Shown here piece by piece: positions 8,166 to 14,688 of a stretch of 16,019 nucleotides of DNA. Positions within the stretch are counted from its first letter, which is position 1; each line of letters starts with the position of its first letter. The notes beneath the pieces are model-generated. The model worked only from the letters and a program-made list of their open reading frames with translations. It ran no database searches and was not told the origin of the DNA. Location of the stretch: positions 1-16,019 of the forward strand of contig DATJZH010000428.1 in NCBI GenBank assembly GCA_035499215.1, read 5' to 3'. The translations under genes were made by a program, and so were the position numbers. This stretch comes from DATJZH01 sp035499215. GTDB taxonomy: Bacteria > Actinomycetota > Actinomycetes > Streptosporangiales > Streptosporangiaceae.

Positions 8166-8186
8166 TCGTCCACAGGGCTGTCCACA
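8166..8186 (+). promoter_or_regulatory. Two near-consensus DnaA boxes
   Basis: TCGTCCACA (8166-8174) and CTGTCCACA (8178-8186) each differ by one base from the actinobacterial DnaA box TTGTCCACA. They point the same way and their starts are 12 bp apart, about one helical turn, the kind of arrangement that favours cooperative DnaA binding. The second lies inside an inverted repeat, GGCTGT-CC-ACAGCC (8176-8189). Confidence 0.65.
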
Positions 8187-8304
8187 GCCTGTGTGTGCCC
8201 ATTCGGTAGCGCTGGGCAATTTTGTAGCGACGAGAATACTCTCCGTAATAACGGGAGGATGCGACCTGCTGGCCGGGCCGCCCCGGAGGAACTGCCACGG
8301 CCGC

Positions 8305-10005
8305 TCACCCCGACAGTGCTTGCTGCTTGATGCGGTTGGTGAGCTCGGTGACCTGATTGTAGATGGACCGCCGTTCGGCCATCAGGGAGCGGATCTTCCG
8401 GTCGGCGTGCATGACCGTGGTGTGATCTCGGCCGCCGAACTGCTGCCCGATCTTCGGCAGCGACAGATCGGTCAGCTCGCGGCACAGGTACATGGCAATC
8501 TGCCGGGCGGTGACCAGGACCCGCGACCGGGATGTGCCGCACAGGTCGTCGATGGACAACCCGAAGTATGAGGCGGTCTGGCCCATGATCGTGGCGGCTG
8601 TGATCTCGGGGCCGTGCGCCTCCGGAATCAGGTCCTTGAGCACGAACTCGGCAAGCTGCAGGTCGACCTGCTGGCGGTTCAGGCTGGCGAAGGCCGTGAC
8701 CCGGATGAGCGCGCCCTCCAGCTCGCGGATGTTGGTGGAGATCCGGCTGGCGATGTATTCGAGCGCCTCCGGCGGGGCATTGAGCCGGTCCTGCACCGCC
8801 TTCTTGCGCAAGATTGCGATACGGGTCTCCAGCTCGGGCGGCTGCACATCGGTGAGCAGGCCCCACTCGAACCTGCTCCGCAGCCGGTCTTCGAGGGTCA
8901 CCAGCCGCTTGGGCGCCCGGTCGCTGGAGATGACTATCTGCTTGCTGGCGTTGTGCAGGGTGTTGAAGGTGTGGAAGAACTCCTCCTGGGTGCCTTCCTT
9001 GTTCTCCAGGAACTGGATATCGTCCACCAGTAGCACGTCGACGTCACGGTAGCGACGCCGGAATCCGTCCTGCTTTCCGTCCCTGATCATGTTGATGAAG
9101 TCGTTGGTGAACTCTTCCGAGCTGACGTACCGGACCTTGACGCCCTGGTACAGGCTCTGGGCGTAATGCCCGATGGCGTGCAGCAGGTGGGTCTTGCCCA
9201 GGCCCGAGTCGCCGTAGACGAACAGCGGGTTGTACGCCTTCGCCGGCGCCTCAGCCACCGCCACCGCCGCGGCGTGCGCGAACCGGTTGCTTGAGCCGAT
9301 CACGAACGTCTCGAAGGTGTACTTCGGATTGAGCCGTGCCTGCGCCGGGCGGGGCGCGCCCTGGCCGCCGAGTTGCGGCGAGCCGTGCCCGCCCGGCTGC
9401 GACAGGCCGGGCGCGGCCGGACTGCTTCCCGGTCCCGGGCCGTGCGGTCGTGAGCCGTGCGGAGCGCCGGGCCGCTGGCTTAGCCCCATGGTCAGGTCGC
9501 CGTCATCCGACAGGGACCTGCCGATGCCGCTGCCGCCGGGGCCGCTGCCGTCGAGCCTGCTGCCGTCGAGCCTGCTGCCGCCGGGGCCGAGGCGAGTCGG
9601 CTGGCCGGGAATGTCGATGTGGCGCCGGATGGGCTCGCTGTCGAGGTCGGCCACCGGGTGCATCGGCGCTGTCGTGGGCTCGCCGGGCCGGTCACTGGAT
9701 GTGTTCGCAGGGTGATCGCCCGGGGGCGGCTGGGCCTGGGCGACCGCGGCCGCGGGATCGATGGTGACCGCAAGCTGAATGCTGCGGCCGAGCTCACGCG
9801 ACAGCGCGTTGGTGATCAGTGCCCGAAGCCGGGTCTCCAGCTGTTCCTTGACGAACTCGTTGGGCGTCGCGATCAGCGCGGTGTTCTCCACCAGGCCCAG
9901 CGGCCGGGTCAGCTGCAGCCAGGCTCGTTGATGCGGCTCTATCTGCATGTCGGCCAGTTCAGCGAGGGACCTGGCCCATACTTGCGCGAGGTCTGATTCA
10001 CTCAT
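8305..10005 (-). CDS. dnaA: Chromosomal replication initiator protein DnaA
   Basis: Encodes the AAA+ initiator that binds DnaA boxes, melts oriC and recruits the helicase. Of 566 residues, domain I is about 1-83. Domain II (about 84-225) is a long Gly/Pro/Ser-rich linker with the repeated GSRLDGSRLDGS, expanded as in Streptomyces. Domain III has Walker A GDSGLGKTH (265-273) and Walker B LLVDDIQFL (325-333). Domain IV has CGTSRSR followed by the GGRDHTTVMHA box-recognition signature (524-534). The ATG at 10005-10003 is preceded by GAGGTGA (complement of 10012-10018) with 6-nt spacing. It is transcribed toward the probable oriC and divergently from rpmH. DnaA boxes in its own upstream region suggest autoregulation. 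Confidence 0.98.
   Translation of the reverse strand: MSESDLAQVWARSLAELADMQIEPHQRAWLQLTRPLGLVENTALIATPNEFVKEQLETRLRALITNALSRELGRSIQLAVTIDPAAAVAQAQPPPGDHPANTSSDRPGEPTTAPMHPVADLDSEPIRRHIDIPGQPTRLGPGGSRLDGSRLDGSGPGGSGIGRSLSDDGDLTMGLSQRPGAPHGSRPHGPGPGSSPAAPGLSQPGGHGSPQLGGQGAPRPAQARLNPKYTFETFVIGSSNRFAHAAAVAVAEAPAKAYNPLFVYGDSGLGKTHLLHAIGHYAQSLYQGVKVRYVSSEEFTNDFINMIRDGKQDGFRRRYRDVDVLLVDDIQFLENKEGTQEEFFHTFNTLHNASKQIVISSDRAPKRLVTLEDRLRSRFEWGLLTDVQPPELETRIAILRKKAVQDRLNAPPEALEYIASRISTNIRELEGALIRVTAFASLNRQQVDLQLAEFVLKDLIPEAHGPEITAATIMGQTASYFGLSIDDLCGTSRSRVLVTARQIAMYLCRELTDLSLPKIGQQFGGRDHTTVMHADRKIRSLMAERRSIYNQVTELTNRIKQQALSG
9546..9575. repeat. 15-bp tandem repeat inside dnaA domain II
   Basis: Two exact copies of a 15-bp unit (9546-9560 and 9561-9575), encoding repeated Gly-Ser-Arg-Leu-Asp in the linker, flanked by degenerate Gly-Ser-Gly-Pro units. 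The period is a multiple of three, so copy-number change would keep the frame. Confidence 0.75.
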
Positions 10006-10044
10006 TTGCTGTCACCTCGCGCCCCCACTTTGTGATCAACAGGT

Positions 10045-10053
10045 TTTTCCACA
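10045..10053 (+). promoter_or_regulatory. DnaA-box-like site in the dnaA leader
   Basis: TTTTCCACA differs by one base from TTATCCACA and from TTGTCCACA. It lies 40 bp upstream of the dnaA start codon, next to TTGTGCACG (10056-10064, two mismatches to the actinobacterial box). A role in dnaA autoregulation is an inference. Confidence 0.5.
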
Positions 10054-10160
10054 GGTTGTGCACGTCGCGTTCCGCGTCGTGGCCAGTTTGATTGGTCGTC
10101 GCGGTGGGAGGAAGACCGGCGGCCGCTGAATCCCCGGGATCGCCCGCGTGCCCGGGACTG

Positions 10161-10174
10161 CTGTCCACAGCCTA
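10161..10174. promoter_or_regulatory. DnaA box abutting a possible dnaA -10 element
   Basis: CTGTCCACA (10161-10169, plus strand) is one mismatch from consensus. On the minus strand TAGGCT (complement of 10169-10174) fits the TANNNT -10 pattern of actinobacterial housekeeping promoters, and the two share a base, so DnaA bound here would block it. No good -35 sits 17 bp upstream, so the promoter call is weak; the box call is firmer. Confidence 0.4.
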
Positions 10175-10358
10175 GGCTCGGTGTTACGGATGCGTTCAGT
10201 AAACAGCCACTGTTGCTGACGGTGACTGCCGGCTGTCACAGCGGTTGGCGGCGGCTGCCGCCCGCAGCAGTCCCGGGCGGTCTGGCCCGCCTCGCGGCGG
10301 CTGCTTCGCGTGCCTGCGCGGTCGGTGCCGCTGCGGCTGATCCGCGGCCGCGCAGGGT

Positions 10359-10387
10359 TTGACCCGCGGCACATCAGCGCGTACGGT
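10359..10387 (+). promoter_or_regulatory. Near-consensus housekeeping promoter for rpmH
   Basis: TTGACC (10359-10364), then exactly 17 bp, then TACGGT (10382-10387) match the principal-sigma-factor (HrdB/SigA) pattern TTGACN-N17-TANNNT. Transcription would start near 10394, leaving a leader of about 100 nt before the rpmH GTG. As rpmH, rnpA, yidD and yidC are closely spaced or overlapping, this promoter may serve all of them. Confidence 0.7.
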
Positions 10388-10496
10388 TCACTGGTCCGGC
10401 CACCCCGGTGCGATGTGATGTGCGCTGGTTCCCGAGCGCGTGAAGCTCCGTCGTGGCGGTGGCGGACCACAGCCGCGAGCCGCACCTGGAGTTCCA

Positions 10497-10634
10497 GTGA
10501 GTAAGCGTACGTTTCAGCCGAACAACCGTCGCCGCGCAAAGACGCACGGTTTCCGGCTGCGCATGCGGACCAGGGCCGGGCGCGCGATTCTCGCGGCCCG
10601 GCGCCGCAAGGGGCGCGCGCGGGTCAGCCTCTGA
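10497..10634 (+). CDS. rpmH: 50S ribosomal protein L34
   Basis: A very basic 45-residue protein with the complete L34 sequence pattern, starting SKRTFQPNNRRRAKTHGFRL and followed by MRTRAGRAILAARRRKGR. It is a structural protein of the large ribosomal subunit. The start is GTG at 10497, with GGAG (10488-10491) 5 nt upstream; initiating further upstream would add residues absent from the family. It is the first gene on the plus strand, divergent from dnaA, under a strong candidate promoter. rnpA starts 34 nt downstream, the usual pairing. Confidence 0.96.
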   Translation: MSKRTFQPNNRRRAKTHGFRLRMRTRAGRAILAARRRKGRARVSL

Positions 10635-10668
10635 CCAGCGCGCAGCGCCCGCACGGCGGTGATTGCCC

Positions 10669-11031
10669 ATGCTTCCCGCGGCCGCCCGGATGCGGCGGCG
10701 GGCCGAGTTCGCCGAGACTGTCCGCCGTGGCAGCCGCGCTGGTAGGCCGTTGCTCGCCGGTCACCTTTTGTGCCGCAGCGGCTGCGGCGAGCCGGCCAAG
10801 ATCGGCTTCGTTGTAGGCCGCGCTGTTGGCCCGGCCGTGACGCGCAATCGGGTCCGGCGGCAGCTTCGGCATCTGGCCCGTGGGTATCTGGGGTGCCTGC
10901 CGGGAGGTAGCCTGCTTGTGTTGCGTGCTAATCCCCAGGCCGCGACCGCACGCCAGGCGGATTTCGCCGCCGAACTCGACCTGGTAGTCAATGCGTTGCT
11001 TCGGCGGCAGGGTGAGGCACGGTGTCAGTGA
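10669..11031 (+). CDS. rnpA: Ribonuclease P protein component
   Basis: A basic 120-residue protein that assists the catalytic RNase P RNA in trimming the 5' ends of tRNA precursors. The diagnostic motif is RNRVRRQLRHLAR (59-71), preceded by GFVVGRAVGPAV; the N-terminus MLPAAARMRRRAEFAETVRRG fits the family start MLP..RLRRR.DF. I chose the ATG at 10669 over the TTG at 10663, two codons upstream, because it matches that conserved start. The binding site (GGCGGTGA) is modest. The end overlaps yidD by 10 bp. Confidence 0.94.
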   Translation: MLPAAARMRRRAEFAETVRRGSRAGRPLLAGHLLCRSGCGEPAKIGFVVGRAVGPAVTRNRVRRQLRHLARGYLGCLPGGSLLVLRANPQAATARQADFAAELDLVVNALLRRQGEARCQ

Positions 11032-11360
11032 CAAGCGCGGCAGGGCAGCAGGCAAGACGGCTATCGGCCGCTGCCCGGCTCCTGGCTGCGATGATCGTGG
11101 GGTACCAGCGCTTTGTCAGTCCGCTGCTCGGCCCGCGCTGCCGCTTCTACCCGTCCTGCAGCGCCTACGCGCTCGAGGCAGTCCGGGTGCACGGCGCCGT
11201 CCGCGGCTCATGGCTCGCGGCCCGGCGGCTGAGCCGCTGTCACCCGTTCCACCGAGGGGGCCTGGACCCAGTGCCGCCCGCGCGCTCCGGAGCGGGCGCC
11301 GCGGCGGCGCCCGCCGCCGAGGTTGCCGAACAGATCACAAGGGAGCTGGCAGGTGGGTAA
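11022..11360 (+). CDS. yidD: Membrane protein insertion efficiency factor YidD
   Basis: A 112-residue member of the small YidD family, thought to act at the inner face of the membrane with the YidC insertase. The core GYQRFVSPLLGPRCRFYPSC (27-46) and the later CHPFHRGGLDPVP (73-85) are diagnostic, with conserved Cys40, Cys46 and Cys73. After residue 88 comes an Ala/Gly-rich tail. The start is ambiguous: GTG at 11022 or GTG at 11028, the latter giving a 4-bp GTGA overlap with the rnpA stop; GGTGAGG (11011-11017) could serve either. The end overlaps the yidC start by 8 bp, so rnpA, yidD and yidC are probably translationally coupled. Confidence 0.93.
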   Translation: MSVTSAAGQQARRLSAAARLLAAMIVGYQRFVSPLLGPRCRFYPSCSAYALEAVRVHGAVRGSWLAARRLSRCHPFHRGGLDPVPPARSGAGAAAAPAAEVAEQITRELAGG

Positions 11361-12492
11361 TCCCCTGAACCCGGTCTATGAGGCCGTCGCGTGGGTGCTC
11401 AAGCAGATCTATGGCCTGCTGAGCCCGATTTTCGGCATTGCCAGCGGATGGACCTGGGCGCTTAGCATCGTCATCCTCGTGGCCCTGATGCGGTTGATCA
11501 TGGTCCCGCTGTTCATCAAGCAGATGCACACGACCCGGGCTATGTCGGCCCTGGCACCGCAGATCTCGGCGCTGCGCAAGAAGTACAAGAACGACAAGCA
11601 GACGCTCAACCAGGAGACGATGAAGCTCTACCAGGAGGCGGGGGTCAACCCGCTGATGGGCTGCCTCCCGGTTGTCGCGCAGCTGCCGCTGTTCTTCGCG
11701 CTGTTCAGCGTCCTCAAGGCGATCGCGGAGTGGAAGCCCGGCGAGCCGCCGAAATACGGGCTGACCTATCAGATGGTCTTCAGCGCACAGCACGCGAAGA
11801 TCCTCGGCGCGACGGTGGCGGACAAGTTCCTGTTCTCCAAGACGACGGTCCCGCTGGAAGCCAGGGCGGTCATCCTGGTCGCCGTGCTGGTCAGCATGAC
11901 GACGACTTACCTGACCGTGCGGCAGAGCATGAAACGCGGGATGATGCCCGCGGCGAGCCCCGACAACCCAATGGGGCAGTCGCAGAAATACATGGCCTAC
12001 ATCATGCCGCTGTTCGCGCTTTCGGGCCTGTACTGGCCGTTCGGCCTGGTGCTGTACTGGGTGACTACTAACCTGTGGACGCTGGGCCAGCAGTGGTTCC
12101 TGTTCCGGCGGTACCCGCAGCCGCTGGCCGCGGGCGCCGCCGCCGCCGACGCTACGCTGCCGCCGGCCGCTGCGGCGGGCCGCGCGAAGGCGCCTTCCGG
12201 ATCTTCCAGCAGCCCGAGGGCACTGCGGCCGGGACAGGGCCCGGCCAAGAAGAACGGCAGCGCGGCGGATGGCGGCGGCCAGCAGAACGGCGGGCGCAGC
12301 GCGCCGCGGCCCGCGGCCGGCCCGGCCGCGGCCACAGCGAACGGGCAGCCGGCGGCGGGCGGCGGGGGAATGCTGCGCAGGCTCGGCAAGAGCCGTTCAG
12401 AACCGGAACCGAAGCAGCCCGAGGTTAAGCTCGTGCAGCACAGGCAGCAGCCGCAGCGGCAGTCACGCAGCAAGCGCTCCGGCAAGCGCTGA
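11353..12492 (+). CDS. yidC: Membrane protein insertase YidC
   Basis: A 379-residue YidC/Oxa1 family insertase that places membrane proteins in the cytoplasmic membrane, alone or with SecYEG. Hydrophobic segments appear at about 33-56 (with the conserved groove Arg47 in ALMRLIMVPL), 104-125, 170-189 and 213-250, separated by the basic cytoplasmic loop 60-95. The motif GVNPLMGCLPVVAQLP (97-112) is typical. There is no lipoprotein signal. The C-terminal 120 residues are low-complexity Ala/Gly/Pro/Ser and end in a strongly basic QRQSRSKRSGKR, as in many Gram-positive homologues. The start is GTG at 11353 with AAGGGAG (11339-11345) and 7-nt spacing; a longer in-frame start at 11323 would lie within yidD and adds non-conserved residues. 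Confidence 0.95.
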   Translation: MGNPLNPVYEAVAWVLKQIYGLLSPIFGIASGWTWALSIVILVALMRLIMVPLFIKQMHTTRAMSALAPQISALRKKYKNDKQTLNQETMKLYQEAGVNPLMGCLPVVAQLPLFFALFSVLKAIAEWKPGEPPKYGLTYQMVFSAQHAKILGATVADKFLFSKTTVPLEARAVILVAVLVSMTTTYLTVRQSMKRGMMPAASPDNPMGQSQKYMAYIMPLFALSGLYWPFGLVLYWVTTNLWTLGQQWFLFRRYPQPLAAGAAAADATLPPAAAAGRAKAPSGSSSSPRALRPGQGPAKKNGSAADGGGQQNGGRSAPRPAAGPAAATANGQPAAGGGGMLRRLGKSRSEPEPKQPEVKLVQHRQQPQRQSRSKRSGKR

Positions 12493-12559
12493 CGCCGCGG
12501 CAGGCCGCTGCGGCGGATGCAGAATCGTCGCAGTTCTATCCGACCTAGGAGGCGCGTCT

Positions 12560-13237
12560 GTGAGCCAAGGCGAGAATGCGGTGGCCGAACCGCAGCCAGA
12601 TGTCATGGAGCAGCGCCCCGCGCCGGAGGCTGAACTTGGTGATGCCAGCGCTCTGGCCGGCGGCGGGCTGCCTGTCGGCGATGACGCTGCGCCGGATGCC
12701 CCGGCTGAGCCGGCGGACACCGGCGAGCAGGCAGGCGCAGGCGAGCAGGCAGGCGGTGCGGACGGCGCGCGGCAGACTGCGGCTGATCTCGAGCTGGAGA
12801 GTGAGATCGCGGCAGACTACGTCGAGGGCCTGCTCGATGTCGCCGATCTCGACGGCGACATCGACATGGATGTCGAAGGTGACCGGGCGCTCGTATCCGT
12901 CGTCGGTGCAACCCTCGATGAGCTCGTTGGCCCGCGCGGCCAGGTGCTGGAGGCCCTGCAGGAGCTGACCAGGCTCGCGGTGCACAGGCAGACCGGGAAC
13001 CGGACCAGGATCATGCTGGACATCGGTGGCTACCGGCTCCGGCGCCGCGCCGAGCTGGCGAAGGCAGGCCGCGAGGCAGCCGACGAGGTCAGGCAGACAG
13101 GCACGCCGAAGAAGCTCTGGGCCATGAACCCGTTTGAGCGGAAGATCGTGCACGACGCGGTCGCTGCCGCCGGGCTCAGGAGCGAGTCGGAGGGCGAGGA
13201 GCCCGATCGGCGGGTCATCGTTCTGCCGGCAAGCTAA
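12560..13237 (+). CDS. jag: Jag/KhpB family single-stranded RNA-binding protein (KH and R3H domains)
   Basis: A 225-residue protein. The first 75 residues are acidic, Ala/Gly/Glu-rich and disordered, with the repeated GEQAGA/GEQAGG. The KH domain (about 80-158) contains the GPRG loop (124-127) in DELVGPRGQVLEALQELTRL. The R3H domain (about 159-222) contains NPFERKIVHDAV with the Arg194-x3-His198 pair and ends SEGEEPDRRVIVLP. KhpB/Jag proteins bind RNA and affect cell division and envelope growth in Gram-positives; the target here is unknown. The start is GTG at 12560 with AGGAGG (12547-12552) at 7-nt spacing. It follows yidC by 67 nt, its usual neighbour. Confidence 0.94.
   Translation: MSQGENAVAEPQPDVMEQRPAPEAELGDASALAGGGLPVGDDAAPDAPAEPADTGEQAGAGEQAGGADGARQTAADLELESEIAADYVEGLLDVADLDGDIDMDVEGDRALVSVVGATLDELVGPRGQVLEALQELTRLAVHRQTGNRTRIMLDIGGYRLRRRAELAKAGREAADEVRQTGTPKKLWAMNPFERKIVHDAVAAAGLRSESEGEEPDRRVIVLPAS
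12722..12755. repeat. 16-bp direct repeat in the jag linker
   Basis: GGCGAGCAGGCAGGCG occurs exactly at 12722-12737 and 12740-12755, an 18-bp period encoding two Gly-Glu-Gln-Ala-Gly units. It lies in the disordered N-terminal part of Jag and keeps the reading frame. Confidence 0.7.
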
Positions 13238-13251
13238 AGCGGCGGCCGGGT

Positions 13252-14145
13252 TTGGGCTCACCGGGCCGCAGGGAGCCAGGCACTACCCCGGCCGGAGCCG
13301 GCGGACGGCAGGACGGCAAGGCTGGCTTCCGGCAGACAGGCCCCGCAGTCCGGGAATCAGTCCCCGCCGTCCCGCCCGCACCCGCGGAAGCACGGGCAGT
13401 GTTCGGCACGGCGCTGCCCCTCGCTGAGCGGTATGCCCGGCTACTGGCCGGACCGGGGGTGCAGCGCGGGCTGATCGGACCGGATGAGGCCGGGCGCGTC
13501 TGGGACAGGCACCTGGTTAACTGCGCTGTCGTCGCTGAACTGGTGCCGCACCCGGCAACCCTCGTCGACCTTGGGTCCGGCGCGGGCCTGCCAGGCATCG
13601 TGCTGGCGATGCTGCTGCCGGACCTTGAGGTGACGCTCGTCGAGCCGATGGCACGCCGGGCGGCGTTCCTCGCCGATTGCCTTGGGGCGCTGGGCCTCGG
13701 CAATGCCAGGGTACGGAGGGGCCGGGCCGAGGACATGACGGGGCAAGTAGCGGCAGATGTGGTCACCGCGCGCGCCGTGGCACCGCTGGAGCGGCTGGCT
13801 GGCCTGGCGTCGGGGCTGGCCAGACCGGGCGGCCTGGTTCTGGCGATCAAGGGTGTCAGGGCGGCCGACGAGCTGGCCCGCGCGCGGCAGGTGCTGTGCC
13901 GGCTGGACGTACGGGACGCCGAGCTTGTCCAGGCGGGTAGCGGAAGGGTCGGCCGGACTGCCACAGTGGTCAGGTTCACAACTGCGCTAGGACGCGAACA
14001 GGGCGCCGGGTCGGCGGCCCGGGGAGGCATACGGCATAAGTCTGTTAAACCGGGCAGGTCCGGCGCCCAGGGATTTGCGCCCGGTGCTGACCGGGGCGGG
14101 CGATCCGGGAGAGGCCAGCCCGGCGGCCGCAGCGACATCGGCTGA
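13252..14145 (+). CDS. rsmG: 16S rRNA (guanine-N7) methyltransferase RsmG (GidB)
   Basis: A class I SAM-dependent methyltransferase that modifies a guanosine in the 530 loop of 16S rRNA (G527 in E. coli); its loss gives low-level streptomycin resistance. The SAM site is TLVDLGSGAGLPGIVLAM (103-120). Family segments include QRGLIGPDEAGRVWDRHLVNCAVV (71-94) and VTARAVAPLERL (171-182). At 297 residues it is longer than the usual 210-240. The family core begins near PAPAEARAVFG (43) and ends near TATVVRFTTA (236-245), leaving a 40-residue N-terminal and a 50-residue Gly/Arg-rich C-terminal extension. The TTG at 13252, 14 nt after jag, is chosen because the only other in-frame start (GTG 13399) would remove conserved residues; its binding site is weak, so the start is uncertain. 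Confidence 0.92.
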   Translation: MGSPGRREPGTTPAGAGGRQDGKAGFRQTGPAVRESVPAVPPAPAEARAVFGTALPLAERYARLLAGPGVQRGLIGPDEAGRVWDRHLVNCAVVAELVPHPATLVDLGSGAGLPGIVLAMLLPDLEVTLVEPMARRAAFLADCLGALGLGNARVRRGRAEDMTGQVAADVVTARAVAPLERLAGLASGLARPGGLVLAIKGVRAADELARARQVLCRLDVRDAELVQAGSGRVGRTATVVRFTTALGREQGAGSAARGGIRHKSVKPGRSGAQGFAPGADRGGRSGRGQPGGRSDIG

Positions 14146-14508
14146 TGGCACAGCGGCGGCTCTGTTCTGCTGGGCCGAGCGGGCGACCGTGGCACTGGTG
14201 GCCGTGGTCATTGCGAGCGGCGCGGCTCCGCGCGGGCTGTGTCGGCTCGTGGCGGCCTCGGGGCGGCTTCCGGCCGGATTGTCGGGTCGGCAGAGTTCTG
14301 GGTGCTGGCAGGTAAAGGGAGCGACGGCAGGATAATGGTTTCCGCGCCCCGCGTCGGCTGGCCAGTCTTCGCCAGGTCGGCGCGGTCGGCCGCCGCCGGG
14401 TTCGGGCCGGGCTGGCCCGCTGCCGGTGGCCTGCTGCCGGGTCGGCGGCGGTCGGGCCGGCTAGCCGGGCGCTGCCGGGTGAGGATCCGGCACCCTCGCT
14501 GTCGGCGA

Positions 14509-14530
14509 GCTGGTTTCACGTGAAACCAGC
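14509..14530. promoter_or_regulatory. parS centromere site (ParB-binding)
   Basis: The core GTTTCACGTGAAAC (14513-14526) is an exact match to the 14-bp parS core bound by chromosomal ParB. The palindrome extends perfectly to 22 bp (11-bp arms, centre between 14519 and 14520). ParB nucleates here, spreads on neighbouring DNA and is moved by ParA to segregate the origin. It is the only parS match I found in the window, about 160 bp before parA and roughly 6.3 kb from the probable oriC. Confidence 0.95.
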
Positions 14531-14608
14531 CGCCGTCCCGCGAGCCAGCCAGAACCGGCCGCGCGCGGTTTGCAGCAGGATGCCGCGGGCTACGTCGGCG
14601 ACTGGCTT

Positions 14609-14636
14609 GGGCTCAGCCGGACAGGGCTCAGCCGGA
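14609..14636. repeat. 13-bp direct repeat upstream of parA
   Basis: GGGCTCAGCCGGA occurs exactly at 14609-14621 and 14624-14636 (15-bp period), 50 bp before the parA start. It could be a regulatory site or a chance duplication. Confidence 0.5.
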
Positions 14637-14688
14637 ACATGCGGATGCTGGCGCGCTGGGCGCCGGTCTGAGTGAGAGCGAGGATCAG

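Larger units (their letters stand above)
7855..8304. other. dnaN-dnaA intergenic region, probable oriC
   Basis: A 450-bp stretch without a gene between dnaA and dnaN, the location of oriC in Streptomyces and mycobacteria. It contains two near-consensus DnaA boxes one helical turn apart (8166-8186), a weaker reverse box TTGTCCCCA (complement of 8000-8008) and TTATACAAA (7960-7968). It also holds a 6-bp-arm palindrome (7949-7967), a small hairpin (8044-8058) and a relatively AT-rich patch at about 8217-8252 that could be an unwinding element. Far fewer boxes are recognisable than the roughly 19 reported for Streptomyces. It should also carry the dnaN promoter, but no convincing one was seen. 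Confidence 0.6.
10006..10496. other. Divergent dnaA-rpmH intergenic region
   Basis: A 491-bp stretch without a gene where transcription diverges. It contains DnaA-box-like sites at 10045-10053 and 10161-10169, a weaker TTGTGCACG (10056-10064), an inverted repeat GCTGT-C-ACAGC (10232-10242) and the rpmH promoter (10359-10387). The dnaA promoter should also lie here. Between about 10243 and 10350 I see only GC-rich sequence without recognisable signals. Confidence 0.7.
14146..14688. other. rsmG-parA intergenic region
   Basis: 543 bp with no gene I can support. It contains the parS palindrome (14509-14530), a second perfect palindrome CCGGCTAGCCGG (14457-14468) and a 13-bp direct repeat just before parA (14609-14636). 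The parA frame is open from 14524, inside parS, but has no ATG, GTG or TTG before 14689. GATAAT at 14331-14336 is the only -10-like patch noticed and has no suitable -35. Other open frames here lack binding sites and family features. Confidence 0.6.

Noticed and set aside
10036..10539. Minus-strand open frame (167 codons) in the dnaA-rpmH gap
   Set aside because: It covers the rpmH promoter and start and has no ribosome binding site or family resemblance.
14075..14335. Plus-strand open frame (86 codons) with an Ala-rich hydrophobic stretch after rsmG
   Set aside because: It overlaps the rsmG end, has no clear binding site and gives an Ala/Gly/Arg-rich translation typical of non-coding GC-rich DNA.
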